Assembly (NCBI GenBank): GCA_026398615.1 | Contig: JAPLSN010000014.1 | Coordinates: forward strand, 62,001-126,000 | From: Spirochaetota bacterium | Lineage (GTDB): Bacteria; Spirochaetota; Spirochaetia; Treponematales; UBA12059 | Direction: 5' to 3' | Length of the DNA: 64,000 nt | Part shown: positions 14,901 through 22,965 of the stretch, piece after piece | Layout: the number at the start of each line of letters is the position of its first letter | Position numbering within the stretch: the first letter of the stretch is position 1 | Translations under genes and position numbers: made by a program | Notes under the pieces: generated by a model | The model's database searches: none | Told to the model about the DNA's origin: nothing | The model's input: only the letters and a program-made list of their open reading frames with translations

Positions 14901-17846
14901 TCAGGTCAAGGGCTTTTCCTGTATGTGCCCGTTGTGCGGATCGAATATGAACACGACCTTGTGCCTGCTTCCGACGATCTCGAGGGTGCGGCCGTGGCTC
15001 TCGAGGATCACGCCCTGATAGACCGTCCCGCGCACGCGGATCTCGGACGGGAAGTGCTCTTCCAGCTTTTCCCGCATGTTGAAGAGCCTGAAGGTCCGCT
15101 TCTCGATGAGTTTCAGGATCTTCAGCTTGTCGGACCTGACGGCCGCGAGACCCTTCCCGGTCGATTCCAGCTCGGTCATCCTGCGTTCGGTCTGGATCAT
15201 GAGCGTCTTGAGCTTTTCGATCTCCCGCTCCTCGCCCTCGATCTGGTCGACGAGGAGGAAATCCTGTCCGAACGACACGAGCGTCCTGACGCCGTTCTCC
15301 GATCCCAGGGCGTGGACGTCCACCCCCTTTTTCGCGCGTACCGTGCCGCCGATCAACGCGCCACGCTCCCCTGAGAGATTGAGGTGGCCGTTCGTCTTCA
15401 CATCGCAGAGCAGGCAGGCGTTCCTGATCCTGATGTCCTCCACCGCGAGGAGCCGTGCCTGTTCGGCGAACGCCGCGTCGATGGTGTGCCTGGCGCGGAC
15501 CACGCCGCGTTTCCCGCCCTTGATGCCTTCGGCGATCCTCACCGCCCCGTCGGCGGACACGAGGGCGGCTTCGACCGAACCGTCGATCTGGACGTCGCCG
15601 CCCGAGTAGACGCAGTACCCGGAGAGGACGCTCCCACCCACCTTGACCGCCCCCGAGAACCTGACGTTGCCGCTCTTCGGGCCCACATCGCCCTTGATGC
15701 CGTGGAGCAGGATCACGGCGACAGAATTCTTGTCGAACCTGAGTTCGCCCGCTATCGCCGCGAAAAGCCGGGTCCGGCCGTCCGGCAGGGCTTCGGACCT
15801 GATGCTCTCGTTCCAGGAAGGCAGCGGGACGATCGCGGGATCCCGATCGGGTTTGAGAACCCTTCCGAAGACGTCGCGGCCGTCTTCGCCCTTCCCCCCC
15901 GAAGGGACGAGGTCGAGGATGGGCGCGCCGGAGGGCGCGTCGGTGAAGCGGTCCTGGTTCCGGAAGTCGGCGCTGCCGTCGGGCCTGAGGGTCACCGCCG
16001 CCCCGGACGCCGTCTTCATGATCCATTCGATGCGGACTCCGCCTGCCGGGACGGGCTGTTTCCCGGAAGCGACGACCGCTCCGGGAACGGGATTGCCGGC
16101 GTTCGCGGACATGACGGCATTCGCGACGGCCGCCTCGTCGATCCCGTGGACGATGCCGACCGACTTGAGGTCACGGAGCACGCCCTCGACGGTGGCGGGA
16201 TCACCGAACCCGCTGCCGGGCTTGATGGAAACCGAGGCGGACATGGAATCGGGCGAGGCGGACGGTTCGATCACCGCGTCCCGGTGGGGCGCGACCCGGA
16301 GTCGATGGATGCCCCCGGAAAAACCGTAGAACAGGACGCCGTCCGCGCTGCTCTTGACGGATTCAACGACCTGGCCGACGTTCTCGTAGGCCATGATGAC
16401 GGGTTCCTTGCCCTTCTGGGCGGGCACTTCGGTGCCGAACACGTCCCGCCCGTTCCTGCCTGGCACCGGACTCGAGAGCTTGCCGAACTCCTGTGTCGAG
16501 GCGACGAACGCGACCTTGGTCCCGTCCGAAAGCGGCCAGACCTCCAGGCTCGGCAGCAAATCCTTCGCTCCGGGGAAGTCGGCGAGCTTCTTCATGATCT
16601 TCGCGGCGTCCTCCGGCGGGAGAAACGCCGCGGACCACGCAATGGTCCTGTCCTTGCCCGGCTCGGGCGGTACGCCCTCCGACAGGACGTAGTCGACGAG
16701 GTCGAGCTGGTCGCTCGCGAGGAAGGCGTTGATGTCCTTGCGTATCCTGTCCGCGTCGAGCGGCTTGAGCTTGAGCGCGCCCACCGCGGCGCCGATCGCC
16801 TTGATGTCGACCCAGGCGCCGTGCCCGCGCGCCTTGCGCAGGCTCATCGTGGCCCGCATCCGGTTTTCCGCAACCGCGGTCTCGACCGTGCCGGCCATGT
16901 CGGGCGAGAGGCTACGCCCCGAGAGGGCGGTCCCCGTCCTGACCGCCTCGGCGAGGAGGGCGGCGATCTCCGGCTCGGAAAGGACGTGCAGATCCTTTTC
17001 CGCCGACAGTTCGACCGCCTTCGCGTGGATCGCCGGGGCGTCCGGAGGAGGCAGGCGCGGGTTTCCGGGAGAGAAGTCCACGAGCACCGTGCCGCCGTTG
17101 GCGGACAGGCGGACCTCCCACGCGTGGAACGCGAAGGGCACCATGTCGGCCCATTGCCGGCCGATCCGCACGAACCCGGCGACCTGAGCCGTCAACGCGT
17201 TGCCTTCGCGCGCCAGGCCATCCCCGAGCGCGAAGAGCGCTTCGTCGAGGGACTCGGCCGGAATGGCTTTCCCGAAGATCGTCCTCCCGGGCTTGCCGGG
17301 CCTGGGTGCGCCCAGGATGCCCAGGCGTTCGCCCTTCCGCGCATAGCCGACGCGGAGCACGGACGGATCGAGCGCCGACGGCTCGCGGATTTCGCGCTTG
17401 ACGTATTCGACGACTTTTTCCTCTTTTTGCTGGAGGAAGGGAAACGCGGACGGCTTCCTGACGATGCGCTCGACGGCCACCTTCTCGACGCGGATCCGCT
17501 CGAGCCTGGGGGGCGGCGACGACGACAGCGCGGCGATACGGACGGCTTCGGCCTCGGGCGGGACTTCCAGGGCGGACCACTCGGCTTCCTCCGGCCGAGG
17601 GGCTTGCGCGGGAACGCCCCGCGCAAGGACTTCCACGACGCGGCCGGAGCCCGACGCGAAGCTGCGGATGATCCCGTTGAGCCTGGCCGGCGTCACGCCG
17701 GAGAGGCGGTTGTCCAGCAGATAGCGGCCTATCTTTTCGGTGTTCCACTCGGCGCCGGACCGATCCGGCGTGAACACGAGCGACGCGAGGAACCCGCCTT
17801 CGTCGACGAGTATCTCGAGCTTTCCGACGGCAACGGCGCGATCCAT
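14901..17846 (-). CDS. long FapA-family (DUF342) polymer-forming protein
   Basis: A 981-residue cytoplasmic protein. The FapA N-terminal signature occurs three times instead of once: GKPGRTIFG (184-192), GRNGRDVFG (463-471) and EDGRDVFG (654-661). The last is followed by a right-handed beta-helix-like region of short repeats (about 700-860) and a Glu/Lys-rich coiled coil (about 865-930), the normal C-terminal order of DUF342 proteins. Typical family members are 450-700 residues, so the extra length comes from duplicated N-terminal modules. It lies 14 bases after the MinD-like ATPase gene and 98 bases before lgt. The role of the family in spirochaetes is poorly known; a scaffold or membrane-associated polymer is the best guess. 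Confidence 0.88.
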   Translation of the reverse strand: MDRAVAVGKLEILVDEGGFLASLVFTPDRSGAEWNTEKIGRYLLDNRLSGVTPARLNGIIRSFASGSGRVVEVLARGVPAQAPRPEEAEWSALEVPPEAEAVRIAALSSSPPPRLERIRVEKVAVERIVRKPSAFPFLQQKEEKVVEYVKREIREPSALDPSVLRVGYARKGERLGILGAPRPGKPGRTIFGKAIPAESLDEALFALGDGLAREGNALTAQVAGFVRIGRQWADMVPFAFHAWEVRLSANGGTVLVDFSPGNPRLPPPDAPAIHAKAVELSAEKDLHVLSEPEIAALLAEAVRTGTALSGRSLSPDMAGTVETAVAENRMRATMSLRKARGHGAWVDIKAIGAAVGALKLKPLDADRIRKDINAFLASDQLDLVDYVLSEGVPPEPGKDRTIAWSAAFLPPEDAAKIMKKLADFPGAKDLLPSLEVWPLSDGTKVAFVASTQEFGKLSSPVPGRNGRDVFGTEVPAQKGKEPVIMAYENVGQVVESVKSSADGVLFYGFSGGIHRLRVAPHRDAVIEPSASPDSMSASVSIKPGSGFGDPATVEGVLRDLKSVGIVHGIDEAAVANAVMSANAGNPVPGAVVASGKQPVPAGGVRIEWIMKTASGAAVTLRPDGSADFRNQDRFTDAPSGAPILDLVPSGGKGEDGRDVFGRVLKPDRDPAIVPLPSWNESIRSEALPDGRTRLFAAIAGELRFDKNSVAVILLHGIKGDVGPKSGNVRFSGAVKVGGSVLSGYCVYSGGDVQIDGSVEAALVSADGAVRIAEGIKGGKRGVVRARHTIDAAFAEQARLLAVEDIRIRNACLLCDVKTNGHLNLSGERGALIGGTVRAKKGVDVHALGSENGVRTLVSFGQDFLLVDQIEGEEREIEKLKTLMIQTERRMTELESTGKGLAAVRSDKLKILKLIEKRTFRLFNMREKLEEHFPSEIRVRGTVYQGVILESHGRTLEIVGSRHKVVFIFDPHNGHIQEKPLT

Positions 17847-17860
17847 CCACCCGTCCCGCC

Positions 17861-19003
17861 CTAGGCCTTGAACCCTTGCTGGATGGCCTTGGTCACCTTG
17901 AACTTGTAGAGCTGGTTTTCCCTGCGGAGCTGGCCGATCTCGAACTGCTGGGAGCGTACGGTCTCCACGAGGTCGGCCATGGTGAGGACGCCCGACTGGA
18001 GGAGATCCTCCACGTACTCGACGCGGGCTTCGAAGTCGATCTCGGCTTCCATCTCCGCGGCCTGGAAGGTCTCGTCGAGGTAGGCGTCCGTGAGCGGCAT
18101 CTCCTCCTCGTCCTCGTTCGACACGATCTTGTCGGCGATGCGGTAGATCGCCTGCGAGATCGGGGATTGCGGCTTGTAGCGGATGACGGGAATGCGGCTG
18201 CCGAGCGCCACGTCCTGGAAGCTGTCCCGGTAGATCACCCCGAGATGCTCGAGTTCGACGTTGAGGTATTCGCCGGCCGAGCGGCGGATCTTGGCGGCCT
18301 TGTCGGCCGCTTTGGGATCGTCGAGCATGTTGAGCACGAGCTTCGGCCGGAAGGACGACATCCTGGCGGACAGCTTCGCGTGGTTTTCGGGATCGATCTG
18401 GGAAATTTTCTCGAGGATCGCGGGGATGAAGATCTTCTGGAAGCTCGTCCCGTCCTTGCGCAAGGCTTCGAGGAACTGGAACGCCCGGGACTGGCGGCCG
18501 AAGCTGGAATACATGAGCCTGAACACCGTGTTCTTCAGGAAGAGGTAGGCGTTGAGCGTGGCGGTGAGGGACGGCGTCGTCACGATGATCCCGTGCGACG
18601 ACATGAGGAAGAAGTCCAGGATGTTGGCGCTGGTTCCCGCCCCGAGGTCCAGTACAAGATAATCGGCGTCCAGGGCCAGGAGCCGACGGATGAGCGACGC
18701 CTTCTGGCGCTGGTTAATGTTGGCCAACCCGGGGATTTCCGCGTCGCCCGGAATGAAGCGGAGCCCGGGATAATCGGTTGCCATCACGAGGTCGCCGAAA
18801 TCCGATCCACCGACGGAAAGGAAGGTCCCGATCCCCCGCCTGACGAGGGGAATGCCGAGGATGATATGGAGATTGGAAGCCCCGAGGTCGAGATCCGCCA
18901 GGATGACGCGCTTTCCGGCCTGTGCGAGCGCGATGGAGAGATTCGCGGCGACGAGGGACTTCCCGACGCCGCCCTTTCCGCTCGCTATAGGCAGGATGTG
19001 CAT
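17861..19003 (-). CDS. MinD/FlhG-like P-loop ATPase
   Basis: A 380-residue member of the ParA/MinD superfamily with the deviant Walker A SGKGGVGKS, the A' motif LADLDLGASN and the Walker B-like YLVLDLGAG. DLGAGT is typical of FlhG/YlxH-type members. After the ATPase core (about 1-260) there is a charged C-terminal extension with an acidic segment (NEDEEEMP) and a short coiled coil. The start is the ATG at 19003 with AAGGAGGG upstream. It is directly upstream of the FapA-like gene and downstream of a MITE-like repeat. No flagellar genes are adjacent, so a polar-localisation role for the FapA partner is as likely as control of flagellar number. Confidence 0.88.
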   Translation of the reverse strand: MHILPIASGKGGVGKSLVAANLSIALAQAGKRVILADLDLGASNLHIILGIPLVRRGIGTFLSVGGSDFGDLVMATDYPGLRFIPGDAEIPGLANINQRQKASLIRRLLALDADYLVLDLGAGTSANILDFFLMSSHGIIVTTPSLTATLNAYLFLKNTVFRLMYSSFGRQSRAFQFLEALRKDGTSFQKIFIPAILEKISQIDPENHAKLSARMSSFRPKLVLNMLDDPKAADKAAKIRRSAGEYLNVELEHLGVIYRDSFQDVALGSRIPVIRYKPQSPISQAIYRIADKIVSNEDEEEMPLTDAYLDETFQAAEMEAEIDFEARVEYVEDLLQSGVLTMADLVETVRSQQFEIGQLRRENQLYKFKVTKAIQQGFKA

Positions 19004-19017
19004 GTGCTTCCCTCCTT

Positions 19018-19168
19018 GGCAGGGTGTTGAAAAAGGCAATAGAGCCTTTTTCAACACTGCCTTTTTTGATGCAATTGCGTAGAAAACCGCAAGGTTCTTC
19101 GCGAGCAAGTTCACCGAGGAATTGCGGAGCAGGTTGTTGAAAAGCCACAGGTTTTCCAACAACCTGCC
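19018..19168. mobile_element. 151-bp MITE/REP-like element with inverted ends
   Basis: The ends are 17-bp inverted repeats matching at 15 of 17 positions (19018-19034 and 19152-19168, GGCAGG...TTGAAAAA-like). Each end also forms its own hairpin: a perfect 14-bp stem at 19024-19037 with 19044-19057, and an 11-bp stem at 19129-19139 with 19157-19167. The element abuts the ribosome site of the MinD-like gene, so it forms part of that transcript's leader. No transposase is nearby. Confidence 0.65.
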
Positions 19169-19182
19169 AGGGAACGTCGGCG

Positions 19183-19674
19183 TCAGGACTCCGTGGATCG
19201 CCCGCCTTCCGCGGACACATCCGCTCCGGCGGCGGGAGCCGCGCCGTCGGACGGGATGCCTTCGACGGGCGAAGCCGCTCCAACGGGATCGGCGACGAGG
19301 CAGATCGCGGCAAACGCCGCGTCGTACGAAAGGACGGCGAGCAGGACGGCCAGCTGGACGGGCCTGTCCGTGACGGATCCGGAGCCGAGCAGCACCGCGC
19401 GGGCGGAGCCGATGACGAACGGCGCGAACGCGATGGCTCCCGCGATCTTGGCGAAGGCGATCAGGGGCCTGTAGCGGTCGTACGCGGAACGATCCCGCCA
19501 AAGGAAAAAAAAGGCCGGCGCGCAGAACAGCTGGGGGAACGCCATCGCCTGGTAGAGAAGGCTGCCCCCGTCGGAGACGGACGGGGACAGGACGGCGCGG
19601 ACGATGGAGGACAGCGCGGCGAAACGGGCGAATTCGAGGATCGCCCCCGCCAGGTACAGGTTTTTCCGTTTCAT
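19183..19674 (-). CDS. four-helix membrane protein, unknown
   Basis: A 163-residue integral membrane protein with about four hydrophobic helices (start of protein; MAFPQLFCAPAFFFLW; PLIAFAKIAGAIAFAPF; VQLAVLLAVLSYDAAF), then a soluble Ala/Gly/Ser-rich acidic tail. The ATG lies 11 bases after a promoter-like -10 box. It leads the transcription unit that continues through the MinD-like, FapA-like and lgt genes. No family recognised. Confidence 0.75.
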   Translation of the reverse strand: MKRKNLYLAGAILEFARFAALSSIVRAVLSPSVSDGGSLLYQAMAFPQLFCAPAFFFLWRDRSAYDRYRPLIAFAKIAGAIAFAPFVIGSARAVLLGSGSVTDRPVQLAVLLAVLSYDAAFAAICLVADPVGAASPVEGIPSDGAAPAAGADVSAEGGRSTES

Positions 19675-19685
19675 GGCTCGTCACC

Positions 19686-19715
19686 AGTCTAAAGGGTGCG
19701 GCGACCCACCGTCAA
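19686..19715 (-). promoter_or_regulatory. sigma-70 promoter of the membrane protein/MinD/FapA unit
   Basis: TTGACG (19710-19715), an 18-bp spacer and TAGACT (19686-19691) on the minus strand; predicted leader only about 5 bases. Confidence 0.6.
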
Positions 19716-19748
19716 GGACCGGCGCCTTCCGGCGGGCGGGGAGCCCCG

Positions 19749-19777
19749 TTGACCCGGCCGCCGCGGAACGGGATACT
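19749..19777 (+). promoter_or_regulatory. sigma-70 promoter of ctpA, leaderless type
   Basis: TTGACC (19749-19754), a 17-bp spacer and GATACT (19772-19777). The ATG follows after 6 bases, with no Shine-Dalgarno site. Confidence 0.75.
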
Positions 19778-19783
19778 TGCGTC

Positions 19784-21241
19784 ATGACTGGAAACCGCAA
19801 GCTTCCCGGCCGCGACGGAATCGCGTGGATCGCGCTCGCCGCCGTCCTCCTGGTGTTCTCCACCGCCCTCGCCTTCGCGCAGGACGACGGGAACGACAAA
19901 TACTTCAGCACCCTCAGGTCGGTTTTCGATTTCGTGCTGAACAACTACGTGGACGAGGTCGATCCTTCGGTGCTCTACGATGGCGCCATGAAAGGCATGC
20001 TCGATTCGCTCGGCGACCCGTACTCCACCTACATGGACGAGGCCATGACGAGCGATCTCAACGACACGACGACCGGCAATTTCGGCGGACTCGGGCTGTT
20101 CATCCAGAAGGCCAATCCCGATACCATCAAGCCGGGCGAAAGCCCCTACGTCGAGGTGGTCTCCCCCATCGAGGACACGCCGGGCGCCAAGGCCGGGATC
20201 CGCCCGGGCGACTACATCAGCGAGATAGACGGGGAATCGACGGCGCCCCTCACGATGGATGCCGTCCTCAAGAAGCTCCGGGGCGTTCCCGGCACCACGG
20301 TCACGATCACCATCCTTCGGGGCGAGTCCATCACCTTCAAGTCGACCATCACGCGGGCGATGATCGAAGTACCGACGATCAAGCGGGCCATGCTTCCGGA
20401 CGGGACCGCTTACCTCCGCATCATAGAATTCACACCCCAGACGCCCACCCGCATCAGGGAAGCGATCGACTGGTTCAAGACCCAGAACTACAAGGCCATG
20501 GTCATCGACTTGCGCAACAACCCCGGCGGACTCCTGGCCTCGGTCATTTCAATCGCGGACCTTTTCCTCACGGACGGCGTCATCGTTTCGACGAAGTCGA
20601 GGATCGTCTACGAAAACGCGGTGTACAAGGCCAAGCCCGACCTCTCGGTCCCCAGGAACGTCCCCATCGTGATCCTCATCAACAGGGGCTCCGCGAGCGC
20701 CTCCGAAATCCTCGCGGGTGCGCTCAAGGACCAGAAACGCGCCTACCTCGTCGGCGAACGGAGCTACGGCAAGGGTGCGGTCCAGCAGATCATGCCCCTC
20801 GGGGAAGGCGACACAGCGTTCAAGCTCACGATGTCACGGTACTACACGCCGAGCGACGCCAACATCGACAAGAAGGGCATTTTCCCCGACCTGGAAGTCG
20901 CCGAGCCTGCGCTCTCCCCCGAGGGGGAAAAAGCCTTGACCAAGCTCCTGGAGGACAGGCCCATCGAAACCTGGGCCAAGGCCAACCCCGAAGCCAGCGA
21001 CAAGGAACGGGAAGCCTTCGTCCGCGGGCTCATCTCCGGCGGCGTCGCGCTCGACGGGCGGATCCTCAGGAAACTGCTGCGAAACGAGTATGAAAAAGCC
21101 ACGGGAGCGCCTGTCTTCGACCTGGAATACGACCTCCAGCTCCAGGAAGCGATGAAGCTGATCGCCTCGGGCGAGCTTCCCGTCCTCGTGGCCCAGACCA
21201 GGACCGTTCGCGAAACCCAGGAAGCGACGGCCAAAAAGTAG
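19784..21241 (+). CDS. ctpA: carboxyl-terminal processing protease (S41)
   Basis: A 485-residue periplasmic S41 peptidase. A signal peptide or N-terminal anchor (residues 13-32) is followed by a short helical region, a PDZ domain (about 105-190, including PGAKAGIRPGDYISEIDG) and the protease domain. The catalytic Ser is in NRGSASASEI and the Lys in SYGKGAVQQ. CtpA enzymes trim or degrade envelope proteins from the C-terminus. The 3' third beyond the S41 core (about 100 residues, charged helices) is longer than in the shortest members. The start ATG sits at the predicted transcription start. The rsmE gene follows after 4 bases. Confidence 0.96.
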   Translation: MTGNRKLPGRDGIAWIALAAVLLVFSTALAFAQDDGNDKYFSTLRSVFDFVLNNYVDEVDPSVLYDGAMKGMLDSLGDPYSTYMDEAMTSDLNDTTTGNFGGLGLFIQKANPDTIKPGESPYVEVVSPIEDTPGAKAGIRPGDYISEIDGESTAPLTMDAVLKKLRGVPGTTVTITILRGESITFKSTITRAMIEVPTIKRAMLPDGTAYLRIIEFTPQTPTRIREAIDWFKTQNYKAMVIDLRNNPGGLLASVISIADLFLTDGVIVSTKSRIVYENAVYKAKPDLSVPRNVPIVILINRGSASASEILAGALKDQKRAYLVGERSYGKGAVQQIMPLGEGDTAFKLTMSRYYTPSDANIDKKGIFPDLEVAEPALSPEGEKALTKLLEDRPIETWAKANPEASDKEREAFVRGLISGGVALDGRILRKLLRNEYEKATGAPVFDLEYDLQLQEAMKLIASGELPVLVAQTRTVRETQEATAKK

Positions 21242-21245
21242 ACTC

Positions 21246-22073
21246 GTGCGCCAGTTCGTGCTTCCCCGGGACTGGGACGGGAGCCGCTCCTGCGATCTCG
21301 CCGGGGAGCGGGCCCGCTACCTCCGGGACGTGCTCAGGCTCGGCCCCGGGGACCGCTTTCCGGGCATCGACCGTGCGGGAAAACGCTACGATCTCGAAAT
21401 AACGACCGCGACCCGGGATCGTGTCCGGATCGCGGTCAAACCCGCCGCGGGAACGGGCGGGTTCCGCGACGTCCACGCGGGCGCGACCTCGGTGCGCCCC
21501 CTTCCGGAGCCCCGCGAGCTCCCGGATCCCGGGCCGATCGTCCCCCTCACCTTGATACAGTGCCTCCCGCGCGGGACGAAGATGGACATCATCGTACGCC
21601 AGGCCGTCGAGGCTGGCGTGGGCAGGATCATCCCTCTCGTCAGCTCGCGCTCGCTGCATCCCGGCGGGCAGGGCACCCAACGCGGAAACCGATGGGACAG
21701 GATCGCCCGCGAGGCGGTCCAGCAGTGCGGAAGCGCCTTCGTACCGACGGTGGAAGCCGTCTGCGGCTTTGGCGACCTGGTATCGGTCCTCGGCCCGGTT
21801 TCGGGCGATTCGCTGCGGCTCTTCCTCCACGAATCGCCCCTTGCATCCGGTACGATCCACCGGTATTGTACGGTACCGCCCGTTTCCGTCGCCGTCTGCG
21901 TCGGACCCGAGGGCGGATTCTCGTCCGAAGAAACGGGACTCCTCGACTCGTTGGGCTTCCGCCCGGTCTGGCTGGGACCGAACGTGCTCAGGACCGAAAC
22001 GGCGTCGATCTTCGCGATCGGCGCCCTTCGCATGATCTTGCTGGAGCGTTCATCATGGATTCCGAGCGAATAA
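21246..22073 (+). CDS. rsmE: 16S rRNA m3U1498 methyltransferase RsmE
   Basis: A 275-residue SPOUT-class methyltransferase with an N-terminal PUA-like domain (DLAGERARYLRDVLRLGPGD) and the knotted C-terminal domain, whose SAM-binding loops are CVGPEGGFSSEE and LGPNVLRTETA. It methylates U1498 of 16S rRNA. The GTG start lies 4 bases after the ctpA stop, implying coupling, and its 3' end overlaps the next gene by 19 bp. The middle insertion (about residues 80-100, proline-rich) is slightly longer than usual. Confidence 0.95.
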   Translation: MRQFVLPRDWDGSRSCDLAGERARYLRDVLRLGPGDRFPGIDRAGKRYDLEITTATRDRVRIAVKPAAGTGGFRDVHAGATSVRPLPEPRELPDPGPIVPLTLIQCLPRGTKMDIIVRQAVEAGVGRIIPLVSSRSLHPGGQGTQRGNRWDRIAREAVQQCGSAFVPTVEAVCGFGDLVSVLGPVSGDSLRLFLHESPLASGTIHRYCTVPPVSVAVCVGPEGGFSSEETGLLDSLGFRPVWLGPNVLRTETASIFAIGALRMILLERSSWIPSE

Positions 22074-22801
22074 AACGCGTTTCGATACTCAGGGTTCCCG
22101 TGGACATCCTGGCCGAAGAGGACATCGAGGAAGTCGTCAGGTCGATGTTCTCCGACGGCCGGAACCACCAGATCGTCCTCCTCTCCCTCTGGGACCTCAT
22201 GAAAGCCCGTCGCTCCGCCGACTTCCGCACCATGGTGAACGGGGCGTCGCTGGTGATCCCGATTTCACTTTCCATCGTCAGGGCAGCGCGCTTCCTCCGC
22301 AGGGCCGAACCCGCCCGCTACATGCCCTTCGAGTTCGTCATCAAGCTCCTCAACGTCCTCGACCGCTGGAACAAGACCGTCTACCTGTTCGGGGGAACCC
22401 GGAAAACCCTCACGCGCACGGAAAAGAACATCAGGGACACCTATCCCAATGTCCGCATCGTCGGACGCTACCACGGCTACTATCCGCGTGCCGTGGAACC
22501 GGCCATCGTCGAAGCGGTCAGGAAGGCCACCCCGACCCTCCTGCTCGTGGGGCAGGGAGTTCCGGGCCACGAGCGCTGGATACCCCGGTCCATGAAATCC
22601 TTCAACGCGGGCATCTACCTGTGGTGCTCCAACCTCTTCGATGTCTTCGCGGAACGCGTCGCAAAGCCATCCAAAGCGCTCTTCGACCGGGGCCTCGAGT
22701 GGATACCCTTTGTCCTCAGGCATCCGTGGAAACTGTTCCGCGCGTTCACCTTCATGCGCTTCAAACTCCTGCTCCTGTGGTACCGCATCCGAAAACTCTG
22801 A
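22055..22801 (+). CDS. divergent WecG/TagA/CpsF-family glycosyltransferase
   Basis: A 248-residue protein aligning by eye with GT26 enzymes, which add ManNAc(A) or a similar sugar to an undecaprenyl-linked acceptor. It keeps the second half of the family well: LFGGTRKTL, LLVGQGVPGHERWI, then FDRGLEWIPFVLRHPWKLFR. The first half normally has a PDG motif with a catalytic aspartate (TagA D65); here the position reads IPISLS (about 68-73), so that residue is missing. The ATG overlaps the end of rsmE, with GGAG nearby. It may be an altered-specificity or non-catalytic member. Confidence 0.82.
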   Translation: MDSERIKRVSILRVPVDILAEEDIEEVVRSMFSDGRNHQIVLLSLWDLMKARRSADFRTMVNGASLVIPISLSIVRAARFLRRAEPARYMPFEFVIKLLNVLDRWNKTVYLFGGTRKTLTRTEKNIRDTYPNVRIVGRYHGYYPRAVEPAIVEAVRKATPTLLLVGQGVPGHERWIPRSMKSFNAGIYLWCSNLFDVFAERVAKPSKALFDRGLEWIPFVLRHPWKLFRAFTFMRFKLLLLWYRIRKL

Positions 22802-22931
22802 CGGGACGCAAGCGGAAACCATTCCACGGCGACGTTCCCGCGCTTCATGGATTTATAGTGGTTTCTCGACCCTGAACCGGTTTTAACTCCGTTATTTTCT
22901 CCACGATATGACGTTTTATGTAAGAATGTTG

Positions 22932-22959
22932 TTTCTGTTCATGAAATCGACGGTATAGT
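22932..22959 (+). promoter_or_regulatory. promoter of the sigma-54 activator gene, leaderless type
   Basis: A strong -10 TATAGT (22954-22959) has a weak -35 TTTCTG (22932-22937) 16 bp upstream. The ATG follows after 6 bases and no ribosome site is present. The surrounding 22802-22965 is AT-rich and otherwise unremarkable. Confidence 0.5.
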
Positions 22960-22965
22960 GCCTAT

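Noticed and set aside
14803-16026. Open frame continuing upstream of lgt, giving a 745-residue protein
   Set aside because: The extension is low-complexity antisense-like sequence; the ATG at 14802 has a strong GGAGGAG site and matches the family start.
15384-17864. Very long open frame on the plus strand opposite the FapA-like gene
   Set aside because: Shadow of GC-rich codon bias: the translation is Arg/Asp/Gly/Val-rich with no domain, while the minus strand encodes recognisable DUF342 motifs.
18960-19170. CRISPR-like repeat array
   Set aside because: The repeated pieces are inverted, not direct, and there are no regular spacers.
19004-19684. N-terminal extension of the MinD-like protein through the repeat element
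   Set aside because: It would translate the MITE-like repeat and part of another gene; the ATG at 19003 has a strong ribosome site and places the Walker A motif normally.
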